The notes beneath the pieces were generated by a model that was given only the letters and a program-made list of their open reading frames with translations, searched no databases and had not been told where the DNA came from. A stretch of DNA of 64,000 nt from Enchytraeus crypticus (lineage: Eukaryota > Annelida > Clitellata > Enchytraeida > Enchytraeidae), in NCBI GenBank assembly GCA_905160935.1, contig CAJHZI010000192.1, forward strand, positions 1,084,001-1,148,000, given 5' to 3'. A program made the translations under genes and the position numbers. Shown here one piece after another: positions 17,441 through 53,053 of the stretch; positions within the stretch are counted from its first letter, which is position 1, and each line of letters opens with the position of its first letter.

Positions 17441-17849
17441 TACTACTTCGTGACTGCAGTCATACTCTAAGACTTAAACCACAAACCATGAAATATATAT
17501 CGTTGAGGAGTGTCCTCTAACCTGTCTGCCGGGTGGTCTGTATACGTTAAACTACCTTACAAGTGAAGCAACTGCCTGGATTAACGCTTACGCTAAATTA
17601 AATAAAAAAATATAGCATATAAAGTCATTTCACTGTCAAATGAAACTTTTACACGTAAATATGGGTCTATTGTTACGCTTACACGTAGATCTAACATAAA
17701 TAATACAAGTATCATCATTTAGCTTACCGTTTGCCTTGTCCTTGGATCTTGGACTTGCACTGTTTTGATCACGCTTTCCCTTGTGGTCTCTGTGTACTAA
17801 GTCGTCAGTGTGTGGTGCTTTGGCGCCTGTTTGAGTAAAGTCTGCAAGA

Positions 17850-17915
17850 GACGTCCCTGACATTGCCTATGGCGAGGAACCGGACGTTAAATTCTTATTG
17901 ATTGATTGATTATAG
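17850..17915 (+). repeat. S5 SINE 3' core
   Basis: GACGTCCCTGACATTGCC followed by GAGGAACCGGACGTTAAAT, ending in GATT repeats. The minus-strand frame beginning here (MSGTSLADF...) starts in this repeat, so I do not call it a gene. Confidence 0.65.
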
Positions 17916-17978
17916 AGTAGTCTGAGGGTGATGGAGCTGCATTTTCGTTGCTCATCCGTATATTGCAAGTGAAAAGTA

Positions 17979-18113
17979 AAGTTGGTAAAGCTAAGTTTAT
18001 CGTCAGCTTCCTCACTCGGAAGCGATGTCAGTGACGGGCGAGCTCAGGATTTGAACCCCGCACATACTGATTCGCGGTCGAATATCTTACCGACATCGCC
18101 ACTGGCTCCAACA
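17979..18113 (-). repeat. S1 SINE, near full length
   Basis: Antisense copy with the core CCTCACTCGGAAGCGATGTC, box B GGATTTGAACCCC and the head GTATCTTACCGACATCGCC-like ending TGGCTCCAAC. Confidence 0.85.
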
Positions 18114-18585
18114 AATCTTAATCTGAATCGTAAGAAGATTCAAAATTAAAAACCAATCATCTAATGTGTGCTATTTTATTATTTGTAATTATAATTATAA
18201 CCTTAGAATAATATTTTAATTTTATACCGAAATAGTTAAGAATACGCGTCTTGTTAGATTATAATCAAATTTAAGGCGTAGAGCGTACAGACCTTTATTG
18301 TCACCTTCGCCGTTAATTTCAATGCTATAGTTTGGGGCGGGTACAGACCGTACTGTTCGATTTGCTCTCATATGTTCTATAGTTTAAGATATCTAGTTTT
18401 TGCAAACTGATACTCAGAAGCCCCATCATTGAATTAGCCATAATTCTTTTATGAGACCTAAAGAGCTAGCCGTAGTTATTGCTTTAAAATAAACCTCTTA
18501 GCGTGACTCTTTTTGCCTTCTTCATCGGGTTTTTTCTTTTCTTTCTGCATCTAGCGTATGCACATGCGTCTGGTCTATTTTCAAA

Positions 18586-18630
18586 TTATTATTATTAATA
18601 TTATTGTTGTTATTATTATTATTATTATTT
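18586..18630. repeat. ATT microsatellite
   Basis: TTATTATT with GTT interruptions. It may be the tail of an unrecognised LINE end. Confidence 0.8.
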
Positions 18631-19170
18631 AACCCCCTAAAAAGGAGACTTTTTACACAAATCTTGCTCTTTACTCCGAAATGCCGTATCACCAAACGCA
18701 CCACTAAAACAAACTGCATTGTATCGCTGCAGAGCCATTGACAAACGTTGCCATAGGAAAGTTTTCTCACGTAGATTTACAGTAACAGGAGTAGTCCTCT
18801 TACCTATCACATCAATGAAATATGTGCCTGCAGAATTTATGGGTCCCAGGGTCTCAAAGACTAAGGGTGCAAATATGTATTTAGAAGATAATTCGATGTA
18901 TTTAACGTTTGTATTTGTTATTATTACTATTATTAATTTATTATTATTATAATTTTTAACTAAGGTTATTTTAAAATATTTGAGAAATCTTCTAAAGGAT
19001 ACGAGAGTGATAAATACAAGTAAATACTGAAGGGACCATTGTCAGAAGAGCTGAGCAAACACTCCACTCATCAGGTCATATAATGCAGGTTGCCCTTATC
19101 AGGAGCTTGGGCTCCGGAGCTGATTGAAGTTTCTCCAGCTCTCAGCTAGCCTGCCACGTACCTGCCTATT

Positions 19171-19240
19171 TCTGTCTAATTCTGTCTAATTTTGTCTAAT
19201 TCTGTCTAATTTTGTCTAATTCTGTCTAATTTTGCTAATG
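19171..19240. repeat. 10-bp tandem repeat
   Basis: Seven units alternating TCTGTCTAAT and TTTGTCTAAT, the last degenerate. Confidence 0.9.
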
Positions 19241-19311
19241 CTTACTATCTGCTTAATAAATGCAAGCAGAACGGTTGCGTGATCGACTTAGTTAATCGAA
19301 TCAATGCTTTA

Positions 19312-19480
19312 GGTGAATTGCACTTTCGTGGGTTCGAAACACAGTCACGCTGATCTGAGAGTAAAATCTCGGACATTCACTGGACTGGTTATACGGAAAA
19401 TGGACTAAATTGACTAACAGTTTAAACATGTGAAATTTAAAGTGATAGATATCGACATAGTTAATCATTTCACTGTAATG
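19312..19480 (+). repeat. S2 tRNA-like SINE
   Basis: GTGGGTTCGAAAC (box B), GATCTGAGAGTAAAATCTCG, GACATTCACTGGACTGG, then GATAGATATCGACATAGTTA and ATCATTTCACTGTAATG. Its 5' tRNA head is eroded. Confidence 0.75.
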
Positions 19481-19954
19481 CGTGCTTACGTTCAGGACTT
19501 ACTGTTTTACTGTTTATTGCTTAAGTTCATATACCTGTACGACAAAGGTGCCAATTTTTTCTAAATATGAGCATTTTTGCATACGTTTATATCTAGTACT
19601 ATATAAGAAGTTTATAGCGTAGTGGATGCATTAAAGCTTTTGACTCAACCGCTGTCGAGATCTGAGATACGGTTGCACGCAGCGCAGGCTTACCGTCGGA
19701 ACCTGGACACTCAGTGGAAAAAGATTCCGAGTCATTCCAGTTTATACACCTGTAGCCGTACATGAGCGAGGTAGTTAATAATCGCAAGTGTAACTTACTT
19801 GATTTGAGCATTTTAGGATGCTTGTTACTTTTTATAAGCATAGTTTAATAGCATACGTTCTAAATTGTGTAACAAAGAAAGAGTTCAGTTGAAGGATAGG
19901 GGTGGGAATAAAACAATCTTGCGGATATTTTAGTTCATTTGAAGGTGTAATAAG

Positions 19955-20057
19955 TATCGATGTTGTCATTGATGACTGTAGCACTCTAGTTGTTGTTGTT
20001 ATTATTATTATTATTATACTTATTTATTTTTATTTTTTATTTTATTATATTATTATT
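19955..20057 (+). mobile_element. LINE-A 3' terminus with ATT tail
   Basis: GATGTTGTCATTGATGACTG then TAGCACTCTAGTTGTTG and an ATT-rich tail. GTCATTGATGAC is self-complementary. The tail is the microsatellite into which the next element inserted. Confidence 0.75.
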
Positions 20058-20072
20058 GTTATTACTATTATT
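20058..20072. repeat. target-site duplication, left copy
   Basis: GTTATTACTATTATT, identical to 22408-22422 on the far side of the retrotransposon. The internal C makes the match more informative than plain ATT repeats. Confidence 0.65.
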
Positions 20073-22407
20073 TTTTACCCCGGTGTAAAGAACCTGGGGT
20101 TTGATAAAAACGATTCGAGCAATACGTGCTGAATCGCCGCCCGGCTACTCGAGGTCATCAATCGGCTTAAAAGAATTGTTGAAGCAGACTGCATTAAATC
20201 TTTGCAAAGTCATGGAAAGCCTTTGCCAAAGAAAAGATGTCTCTCGCTTATCGCCGGTTTGCTCTGCAATAAGTCTGCCTATGCCATTAATAAAGTCAAC
20301 TCCTTCGGGATTCATCGGGCCCATGGTTTCAATAGCCACCGGAACAACTTCATATCCTAAGGACAGATCACGGTATTTATCCAACTTCCTAGAGGCGGCA
20401 TGAACAGCAGCACCACCGGCTGTGACTGAAGTCGTATTCAGGTAGGAGTTTGCCATAGTGTCAATGACCGTGACGTCCCAAACGGCACATTTACCGTTGC
20501 ACCAGGGCACTAAAGTCATGCCGTCCGGACGCTTGCCGTCTGATCTGGACAACCCACTTGGTTCCTTATAGGAAGGGATGCCTGCTCTCGAAAGTGCTCG
20601 CCATATTATGTCATTTAAATTGTGATGGCGAGACATTCTACCTGAGCTTCGTTTGCAGGAGAGACCGTGGAGACCTAAAGCGTCGACTTCAAGACCGCAG
20701 GGGCACATGTGAGGCTCGCAAGTTTTCGCCCCTAAACGGAAACTAACAGCTACTCGAATCGCCTCATTGTCTAAAAATAGCCCACAAGAAGCAACAGGGA
20801 GAGCGTGAAGCCAGTCGCTGCTTCTTTTAGTTGATACAGCTAGGAGTCGTGCTCTGTCTACTGCATTGGACTGGGATTCTAACAGACTGTTATAAATCCG
20901 ATCCACTATAGGACGGTCCCATGATTTCTGGCTACTGACTGAGGTAGAAGGTGGAGCACTGGAGGTGAGGCTTTTGGACCAAACTGACAACGCAACGTCA
21001 ATGGAACTATCGGCAGAAAGGGAGCACTTATGAAGGATGGCGTCTTGCAACTGCCTCGTTCCCATCGCTGATGCCAAGAAGGCTGAAGGCGCGATATGGG
21101 AAACAAGACGAATTCCAAGACCACCCATGCTCACCGGTAGACTGGCTTGCTGCCACTGCAAATCAGACAAATCTGCGTTGATAACGGCGCACAAGCATTG
21201 CCTAAGAGCCTCGTCGTAGTCTAAAAGCCGCGGATTAGAGAAGCTCGGACTAGAGCGCAGAACGTGCATAAGTTTAGGTGCACTTAAAGAAAAGCGAAGG
21301 ATTGTTAAAGCATCATGAGCGGCTAGCGACTTCAAGCGCGATGCTGTACGTTTGAGGTCTTCAAGGCGACTGGATAAAGCGGTGGTAGTAGCTTCTTCTC
21401 CAGAGAGTGGCGCGCCGAGTAGAGAACTATGGGATAGGCACATTGGCACAAATGATGACAAAACTGAGTTGCCCGGAGATTTGCAAACTGATGATATGAC
21501 TTCGCACTTGGTACGATTCAACTGAAGCCCAAATTCTTGGCCTCTGTCGATGATAGTCCGTACATCATTTGCAATCGACGACTCGCAACCACCTAGAGTA
21601 ATGTCATCTAGGTATCCCACCGTGAGATCGCTAGAGAGAGAAGTAAGGAGAGGGTGAATGGTCAAGCAAAACAGCATGGGCCCTAAGGGATCCCCTTGTT
21701 GGACTCCTTCCTGTGACTCAATGCACCAGTCTCCGAACTTCAACCACGAAGGGCTTGAGTAAGCTAGATGGCAGAAACTATACAGCTCTGGTATCCTGTG
21801 ATGTATTTCGCTGAGCATTCGTGATCTACTCAAGCAATTAAAAGCATTACAGAAGTCTAGCTTTACCACGAAGTGATCAGCTGGCATTGACTCAGCGAAA
21901 CGGCGAGTAGCGTGAACAGCTGCCTCACAGCCACCTGGAATACCAGCTCCAAGTTGAATTGGGCTCAAGTATTCGCTGAGAGCAGACACTGCATAGCGAT
22001 TTGCGCATTTAGCGGCTAAACGACGCCAAGTGTAACCCACTGCAATGGGGCGAATGCCGCCAGATTTCTTATTGAGTGCGAAGAGTTTACCACCAAACAG
22101 CACCGGTTGGACCTCAGGGGGGCAAACACCTCTAAGAAGGAGATTCACGAAAGAAGTCAAAGCGGTCAAAAATGTCCCAGCCGACTCTCTACAAGTCACA
22201 AGCTCCAGAAGATGCTGAGGGCGAAGGCCATCAGGACCACCTGCTGAGCCTGCTGGAAAGCTACGTACAGCTTTGACAACATCCTGCTCTGAGACTTGAA
22301 TGGGCGGAGTCTCCATTGAGTCCGGAAGGGGTGCCATTATACTGCTACTAGCTGCGGGTGGGTGCTTGGCCTTCAGGATATTGAAAGTGTTTAATTTAGT
22401 TTAAAGT
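20073..22407 (-). mobile_element. non-LTR retrotransposon copy with intact reading frame
   Basis: A 2335-bp element between identical 15-bp direct repeats in an ATT-rich tract. In the minus orientation it has about 70 bp before the ATG (the frame opens after a TAA with NTFNILKAKHPPAASS), the 730-codon frame, and a ~70-nt 3' UTR. The UTR ends in a GC hairpin (CCCCAGGTTCTTTACACC then GGGG). No A-tail is seen. Full-length relatives probably have more N-terminal sequence, so this copy may be 5'-truncated. Confidence 0.8.
20145..22337 (-). CDS. retrotransposon reverse transcriptase / restriction-like endonuclease, intact
   Basis: 730 residues with no stop or frameshift. Reverse transcriptase motifs: AGSAGGPDGLRPQHL (residues 30-44), KLDFCNAFN (catalytic D161), EGVQQGDPLGPMLF (210-223) and YLDD (242-245, D244/D245). 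The C-terminal half has a Cys/His cluster, CEPHMCPCGLEVDALGLHGL through C561 (C540, C545, C547, H558, C561). A PD-(D/E)XK-like core follows: E592 in KEPSG, RPD at 603-605 and WDVT at 620-623. This order (RT, zinc knuckle, nuclease) is that of non-LTR elements with a restriction-like endonuclease such as R2 and relatives; the exact clade is not assigned. Base composition is richer in GC than the flanks. Possible alternatives are a live element or a domesticated copy. The upstream in-frame codons (ASSSI) before ATG suggest the annotated start is internal to the family protein. Confidence 0.85.
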   Translation of the reverse strand: MAPLPDSMETPPIQVSEQDVVKAVRSFPAGSAGGPDGLRPQHLLELVTCRESAGTFLTALTSFVNLLLRGVCPPEVQPVLFGGKLFALNKKSGGIRPIAVGYTWRRLAAKCANRYAVSALSEYLSPIQLGAGIPGGCEAAVHATRRFAESMPADHFVVKLDFCNAFNCLSRSRMLSEIHHRIPELYSFCHLAYSSPSWLKFGDWCIESQEGVQQGDPLGPMLFCLTIHPLLTSLSSDLTVGYLDDITLGGCESSIANDVRTIIDRGQEFGLQLNRTKCEVISSVCKSPGNSVLSSFVPMCLSHSSLLGAPLSGEEATTTALSSRLEDLKRTASRLKSLAAHDALTILRFSLSAPKLMHVLRSSPSFSNPRLLDYDEALRQCLCAVINADLSDLQWQQASLPVSMGGLGIRLVSHIAPSAFLASAMGTRQLQDAILHKCSLSADSSIDVALSVWSKSLTSSAPPSTSVSSQKSWDRPIVDRIYNSLLESQSNAVDRARLLAVSTKRSSDWLHALPVASCGLFLDNEAIRVAVSFRLGAKTCEPHMCPCGLEVDALGLHGLSCKRSSGRMSRHHNLNDIIWRALSRAGIPSYKEPSGLSRSDGKRPDGMTLVPWCNGKCAVWDVTVIDTMANSYLNTTSVTAGGAAVHAASRKLDKYRDLSLGYEVVPVAIETMGPMNPEGVDFINGIGRLIAEQTGDKRETSFLWQRLSMTLQRFNAVCFNNSFKPIDDLE

Positions 22408-22422
22408 GTTATTACTATTATT
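22408..22422. repeat. target-site duplication, right copy
   Basis: GTTATTACTATTATT, followed by more ATT microsatellite to about 22465. Confidence 0.65.
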
Positions 22423-23139
22423 ATTGTTATTATTATTATTATTATTAATATTATTATTATAAAAGCGGCAAGTAACTATGTCATATAGCTAGACTACAAA
22501 AGACGAAATGTAAGGTTTAATTTGATCTAATAGGGTTTAATATTTATAAATGCAGGAATATGCAAAATAAACGGTTCTAAATTAGTCTATGAGAATTTTA
22601 TTATTGTTCTTTATTTAAAATTTATTTATTTATTATTTATAAAATTGCATGTATTTACTTACTGTTCAGAAATCTGAACAGCAGACTAGTTCAGCTAGCA
22701 CTTAATTAATGATAATATTAAAAATTTCAACTTAATTCAAAAATACTTTAAAATTGACTAATTTAGAAGTGAAAATTGATTTCATTTTCACAAATTACAG
22801 TACTGACTAGTGTTTTGCTTTTGCTTTCTGTAAAATCAGAATGCAGTCCATAGCTAAGCTAAATGAATAAAAAATATTATTAAGATTAATTATTTTTAAA
22901 AGTTAATTAAATATTATTATTAGGTCAAAAATCAGATTGCGATCTAGAGCAGAGCTAGATTAGTAGTAAAACTTGGTAAACTAATTTTCTCATTTGGTTT
23001 CAAAGTAGCTGCTAAATGTAAAGAATCAATAGCAACTATTTCTAATACCAAATGAGGTCTCATATTAATTTGCTCTTTAGATTCATTTATTATACTAATC
23101 ACACAATCATCTCTATCAATAATTTAAGCTTTCATACAC
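22423..23139. other. ATT microsatellite then AT-rich unique DNA
   Basis: Bases 22423-22465 are the rest of the ATT tract. Beyond it I see no gene or known repeat. Confidence 0.5.
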
Positions 23140-23352
23140 CACTAAGTATATGAAGAAGAAGGCAACGGGAAACCACCTCAGAAGCCAAATTTTTCCCAAG
23201 CTATAGGCTTCATAAGGTATGGATAAGGCATTGACTTTGTGAATGGATTAACTTGTTGATCTAAGGAGTGCTCTTATGGAGCGAGAAAGCAGACTTTGAG
23301 TATGAATATGTACCTTGAACCTGCCACTTGGCAGTGCTCTGAAGAAGAAGAT
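23140..23352 (+). repeat. S3 SINE
   Basis: GGCAACGGGAAACCACCTCA, TTCCCAAGCTATAGGCTTCA, GGATTAACTTGTTGATCT, TGTACCTTGAACCTGCCACT and TGGCAG. The 5' ~70 bp are missing. Confidence 0.85.
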
Positions 23353-23697
23353 ATCACCAGGGTGCAATTAATGGCTTGCTTACAACTGCCATGGGCATAT
23401 CAAACTTAAAGTTTTCATTTGAGCTATTCCATTACATAGAGACCACGAGGATGCTCTACTGCTACAAATTTTCTTTTCTGTATGGAAAAGCAATCATACG
23501 TATTTAAGTTTTCTTCCTGAACAAGTTCTTTATCCAATATAAAGCGACGTACAGAATATAGGCCAACCTGTACATGTATCTTTAGGCTAATTCTGTACTT
23601 TTCGATTATATTTATAATTTATTGTTTCAGATAATTTTGTATTTCAATTAAAGCTAAATAAGTGAAATGAATGAAATTCTTTAATTAAGGTAATCAA

Positions 23698-23815
23698 CTG
23701 ACTCAGTAATACAATTAGTAATATTAACATAGCTACTAATATTAACATAGCTACTAATATTAACATAGCTACTAATATTAACATAGCTACTAATATTAAC
23801 ATATCTAGTAATATT
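23698..23815. repeat. 18-bp tandem repeat
   Basis: About six copies of ACTAATATTAACATAGCT, nearly perfect in the middle. Confidence 0.9.
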
Positions 23816-23998
23816 AACGCAGAGTATTATATCATAAGCTTGGTTGAATTGTATGCGCAGAAGACTCAATCTCTTTTAAATTGTTAATCAATCAAATTAA
23901 ATCGACATCCATTAAAAGTTATTTAATTCTATAAAGTATATATATTTCTATGAACAGTAAGCATTGCGTATATTAGTCAATAACTTCTCTGGGTTGCT

Positions 23999-48924
<24,926 letters not shown>

Positions 48925-49236
48925 ACTTGCCTTAAGATGAAACTAAATCTTTTGTTGCTTATCTTTGTATCGATGCTGTAAATGCTCTCCGTAAGAAGAC
49001 ATTGGGTAACTACTATCTGGTTGCTCCTATAAATGACCAGAACTTATTGCTAACATAATTTATATACATGATTGAAACTCCACTCAATAGGGCGCATCTG
49101 TTTATCACACAACTCTTCAGGGTGAATCAAGTCTGTATATCGCTTTTTAATTTATTTTGCAAATACTGGTATGGAATGAAATAGGGTACATCAAGCCTGT
49201 TTATCACTTACTATTTTAACACAAATACTGCCGTGG

Positions 49237-49242
49237 AATAAA
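49237..49242 (+). terminator. candidate receptor poly(A) signal
   Basis: AATAAA about 310 nt after the stop; a second AATAAA is at 49332-49337. Confidence 0.45.
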
Positions 49243-49349
49243 TCAAACATTATTAAAACATTTTATTTTACAGAGGACTCCCATGCGATACTACGCTGAC
49301 AGTCTTCGTTGATACCATTCAAAATATTTATAATAAAATCTGAAACAGC

Positions 49350-50555
49350 AACAACAGCATTTAATCTCAGAGCGTCCTTTTAAGTAAGTCTACGTAAGGC
49401 GTGGGCAACATTCATGATACAGACATTTTGTGTGTTAATTTTCAGTTAATTTTCAGTGTACCAAAAAGAAGACTCGAATTACATAAAGCTTTCAACTAGA
49501 AGCATGGTTTCTTTCATAAAATTATTAAATGTTTAGAAATGTTGCTCGTTTTATATGAACCTAGCAAGTTAAGGAAACTGAAACGACTAATTGAAATAGT
49601 TTTTTGCTGACTTTCTATGATTTACATGTTCGTATTTATCGAAACTAAACTAAGGGCACTACTACTGTAATTGTATTCTCATTGTATTTCTATGCTTATA
49701 ATTGAAACTGAAACTAAACTGTTATGTTGTTGTTGCTTACATTCATGTGTTTATGAATATCGCTGATGATGCTACTTTTGTTGACTTAATTATAATATTA
49801 ATGATTGAAACTAGGATTGATGAAGAATGATAACTGCTAACGAATGATAACTGATAACGAATATCTGAAAAAGAATGGTTTTTAGGATTTTATTCCTGTT
49901 CTATTATGAAAGGAAACTAAACGTATAATAACTGCTAAAATTTGGTTGCCTGTAATATTTTAATTAATGAAACTACGCTAGAAACTAACATAACTGTTGC
50001 TGACTGTATTATTTTTCAATTGCACGCTATTGCTAAATTATGTTTATGAAACTCATTTATTAGTGAAGTTTAGACTAAGGTAACTGTGAAATGTGGCTAA
50101 TATTATAGATTGCCAAATGCTTTAAGAAACTAACGTGTGAAACTAACATTTTGTGTAAATATATTGTTATTTGTATGTTGCTTTTTTACAAATTCTGTCA
50201 TTCATTAATTTTTCCGTCATCGAAGAGAAAATTGACTAGCATGATTCTCTATCTAAGTGTAGCTCTACATTGTTCCGTTATTTCCTTTCTCTTAAGGACT
50301 AAATTCTTCCAATTTTCCAGTCTAGACTAAGCTTCAATTTCTTTCACTGCTGAATTCAAGCGAAGGTTCCGTTTAGCTTTGCTTTCCGACACGCGTAGTG
50401 AACACTGTCAAGGCCGGCTGGTAGGGATATATGGAGCTTTACAACCGTGACCTCTGCTTGTCTGACAAGCTCGATATCAACTTGAATGATATCGACAGAC
50501 CACGAGTCAGTGATATGATCTTACTGAACTACACTGTGTCTTTACGAGAAAAATC
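49350..50555. other. unique region with recurring GAAACTAA motif
   Basis: No frame or family. GAAACTAA/GAAACTGA recurs near 49573, 49641, 49703, 49808, 49912, 49985 and 50123-50142. It is often followed by a stretch rich in ACTGTAAT or AACTGCT, suggesting a very degenerate tandem repeat. Confidence 0.5.
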
Positions 50556-50568
50556 GTCTTATATATAA

Positions 50569-50599
<31 letters not shown>

Positions 50600-50600
50600 A

Positions 50601-50661
<61 letters not shown>

Positions 50662-50664
50662 TGT

Positions 50665-50708
<44 letters not shown>

Positions 50709-50722
50709 GTATATATAGGATA

Positions 50723-50769
<47 letters not shown>

Positions 50770-50790
50770 TGCATATACATAATACAAATA
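50556..50790. repeat. TA microsatellite with TACA/TGTA interruptions
   Basis: About 200 bp of TA with regular breaks. The Tyr-Ile frames on the minus strand are artefacts. Confidence 0.95.
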
Positions 50791-50836
50791 CATGACATAT
50801 ACATTGTATGCATATATCCATGTGTTACACACAGTA

Positions 50837-51785
50837 CAGGGTGAGTAAAAAAAAGTGATAACACCTGAAAAAGTTTGAATATCTCAGGCTATTGTTAATA
50901 TTTTCAAAGCAAACTTTTACCAATTAATAAAGGACTAATTTATGATGGGGTCGCCATTTTTCATCAATTTTAATCTATGGATTGGCCAGATATTCAAGTT
51001 TCAGCAGAGAAACCCCCATTTTTTACCTAAAATGGCGTTTGCTACAAAGGTAAGGAAAAATTGCACTTCATTGGCGAGAAGGAAAAGGTGAACCCTCAGT
51101 ATTACGTCAATACTTTAGCTTTCGATCTGTTTGATGATTGCTAGGCTCTTCTACCAAATGGTTTCATCTTTCAGTAGGATGATGCTCCGACTCATGCATC
51201 TCGCCATGCACATGAATGAATCAGCGAGGGAAATCCGCATTTCATCATGAAGAGTGAATGGCCTCCAAACTCTCCCGATCAAAATTCTCTGGATCACCAT
51301 GTCTGTTGAACCATGCTGCATCTCTATCAGAAACACCAGTCGAAGCCTAAGAACAAGGAAGAACTGCAGGAAGTGCTACCTACCATCAATTTTGGAGAGA
51401 CTGCCCCAAACTGGAATCAACAAGGCTGTCCTAGCGTTCCGAAAGCTGCTGCAGTCCTGAAAAGCAACTGAAGGAAAGCATATCGAATAGGTAGTAATGC
51501 TAGCAGATACAACTGGTTCTTTCTGAACCACCACAACGACCCTTTTCAGTGCTAAAATTAAAATAAAATAAAATTAAAATTTTATTTACAGTACGTTCAA
51601 AAATAGGGGGTTTCTCTGCTGAAACTTTCATAATTGGCCAATCTATGTACTAAAATTGATGAAAATTGGTTACCACATCACAAATTAGTCCTTTAGTATT
51701 TGGTAAAAGTTTGATTTGAAAATATTAACAAAAGCCTGAGATATTCAAACTTTTTTCAGGTGTTATCACTTTTTTTACTCCCCAT

Positions 51786-51786
<1 letters not shown>
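50837..51786 (+). mobile_element. Tc1/mariner-like element, copy 2
   Basis: Same inverted ends (CAGGGTGAGTAAAAAAAAGT) and TA at 50835-50836. It holds broken transposase relics on the plus strand: QYYVNT, SRHAHE, SEWPPNSPDQN, MLHLYQKHQSKPKNKEELQE and a C-terminal segment lost in copy 1. The catalytic DDAP Asp survives but stops occur. The right end runs into TA repeats (51785-51860). Confidence 0.88.

Positions 51787-51860
<74 letters not shown>
51785..51860. repeat. TA microsatellite
   Basis: About 37 TA units at the right edge of the transposon. Confidence 0.95.
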
Positions 51861-51863
<3 letters not shown>

Positions 51864-52159
51864 GTTAATTATATTGCGACCAAATCTTGTAAATTCTCAT
51901 TAATCTCTTTAGCCATGAAATTCTAATCCCTAAACGCGTTCGTTAATATAGCTATCTATATCTTAATAGAATGGAAGAGTATTAAGTTATTGTTCGTTTA
52001 TCTTGTGTGTTCGTATTTGCTAGTGTTTGTACTTGTACTTGAGAGAAAGTGTCATGCCTATTCCAGTCCCATTGTAGACCTGTAGATGCCGTTTTACATT
52101 GAGCCACTCACAAGTGCTGATATATTTGCTTTAATAGAAGTTTTTACAATTATATTAAT

Positions 52160-52412
52160 TCATGAATATCTCATTAGCTCAATGGTTAGCGGCGTCAGGT
52201 AACTTCATGAAGTTTAATCTATCGATTCTGATGTGAATTGAACTCTCGCGGGTTCGATTCCCGGCTGCTCTGATCCGAGAGTAGTATCTCGGACATTCAC
52301 ATGACTGAATATAGGTCTACTTAAAATGGAATAAATTGCTTAACGGTTTTGACATAATATTATGTGGTATTATTAGTGATAGATATAGTTGATCCTCTCG
52401 CTATAGTGTATT
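52160..52412 (+). repeat. S2 tRNA-like SINE
   Basis: AGCTCAATGGTTAGCGGCGT (box A), GCGGGTTCGATTCCCGGCTG (box B), GTATCTCGGACATTCAC and a partial 3' end TGATAGATATAGTTGATC. Confidence 0.9.
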
Positions 52413-52424
52413 TAATCATGGGCT

Positions 52425-52492
52425 CGGCAAGCACTGACATCGCTTTCGAGTGAGGAAACTGACGCTAACGTTAGATTTACCAGCTTTTAATT
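52425..52492 (+). repeat. S1 SINE 3' part
   Basis: ATGGGCTCGGCAAGCACTGA, CATCGCTTTCGAGTGAGGAA, ACTGACGCTAACG and TTTACCAGCTTTT, directly after the S2 copy. Confidence 0.85.
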
Positions 52493-52631
52493 AGTTACAC
52501 TTACATAAATATACATGTATTGTAGGCCTAATAAACTCCGAAGTAGAAGAAATAATATACATGTAACTATGGGGGTATTCATTAATGAGAACATTGACAT
52601 AATTTGCAAAATGTGAAACTAAACATTCTCT

Positions 52632-52755
52632 TTCTCTTGAGAACTAGTATTCCGCCGAGTGGCAGGTCCAAAGTAGGCCTACATATTCCAATTCATAAAC
52701 TGCTTTCACTGTTCTTAAAGAGCCCTTGGTCGATTAACGTGTTAATTCTTTATTT
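52632..52755 (-). repeat. S3 SINE 3' part
   Basis: TCTCTTTCTCTTGAGAACTA, CCGAGTGGCAGGTCCAAAGT and TTAAAGAGCCCTTGGTCGAT, GTGTTAATTC. Confidence 0.75.
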
Positions 52756-52760
52756 ATCGG

Positions 52761-52762
<2 letters not shown>

Positions 52763-52810
<48 letters not shown>

Positions 52811-52854
52811 TGTATATAATATAATATAATACAACATATATATATATAATTATA

Positions 52855-52905
<51 letters not shown>
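52763..52905. repeat. TA microsatellites
   Basis: Two TA tracts (52763-52806, 52850-52905) separated by AT-rich sequence. Confidence 0.9.
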
Positions 52906-52907
<2 letters not shown>

Positions 52908-52993
52908 CTTTATTTGTTAATTCTTATTCCTAATTTAATATACGACATATATGTTAACAATGTACTTTTTATTGTAACTAACATAATTATATG

Positions 52994-53053
<60 letters not shown>

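Noticed and set aside
17636-17863. Minus-strand 75-codon frame with a good GTAAGC donor (MSGTSLADF...)
   Set aside because: It starts inside an S5 SINE core and has no partner exon; possible but unsupported.
23698-23815. Regular 18-bp repeats resembling a small CRISPR array
   Set aside because: Units are directly adjacent without unique spacers, in a eukaryotic genome; a simple tandem repeat.
50507-50864. Tyr/Ile-rich frames
   Set aside because: TA microsatellite translated in three frames.
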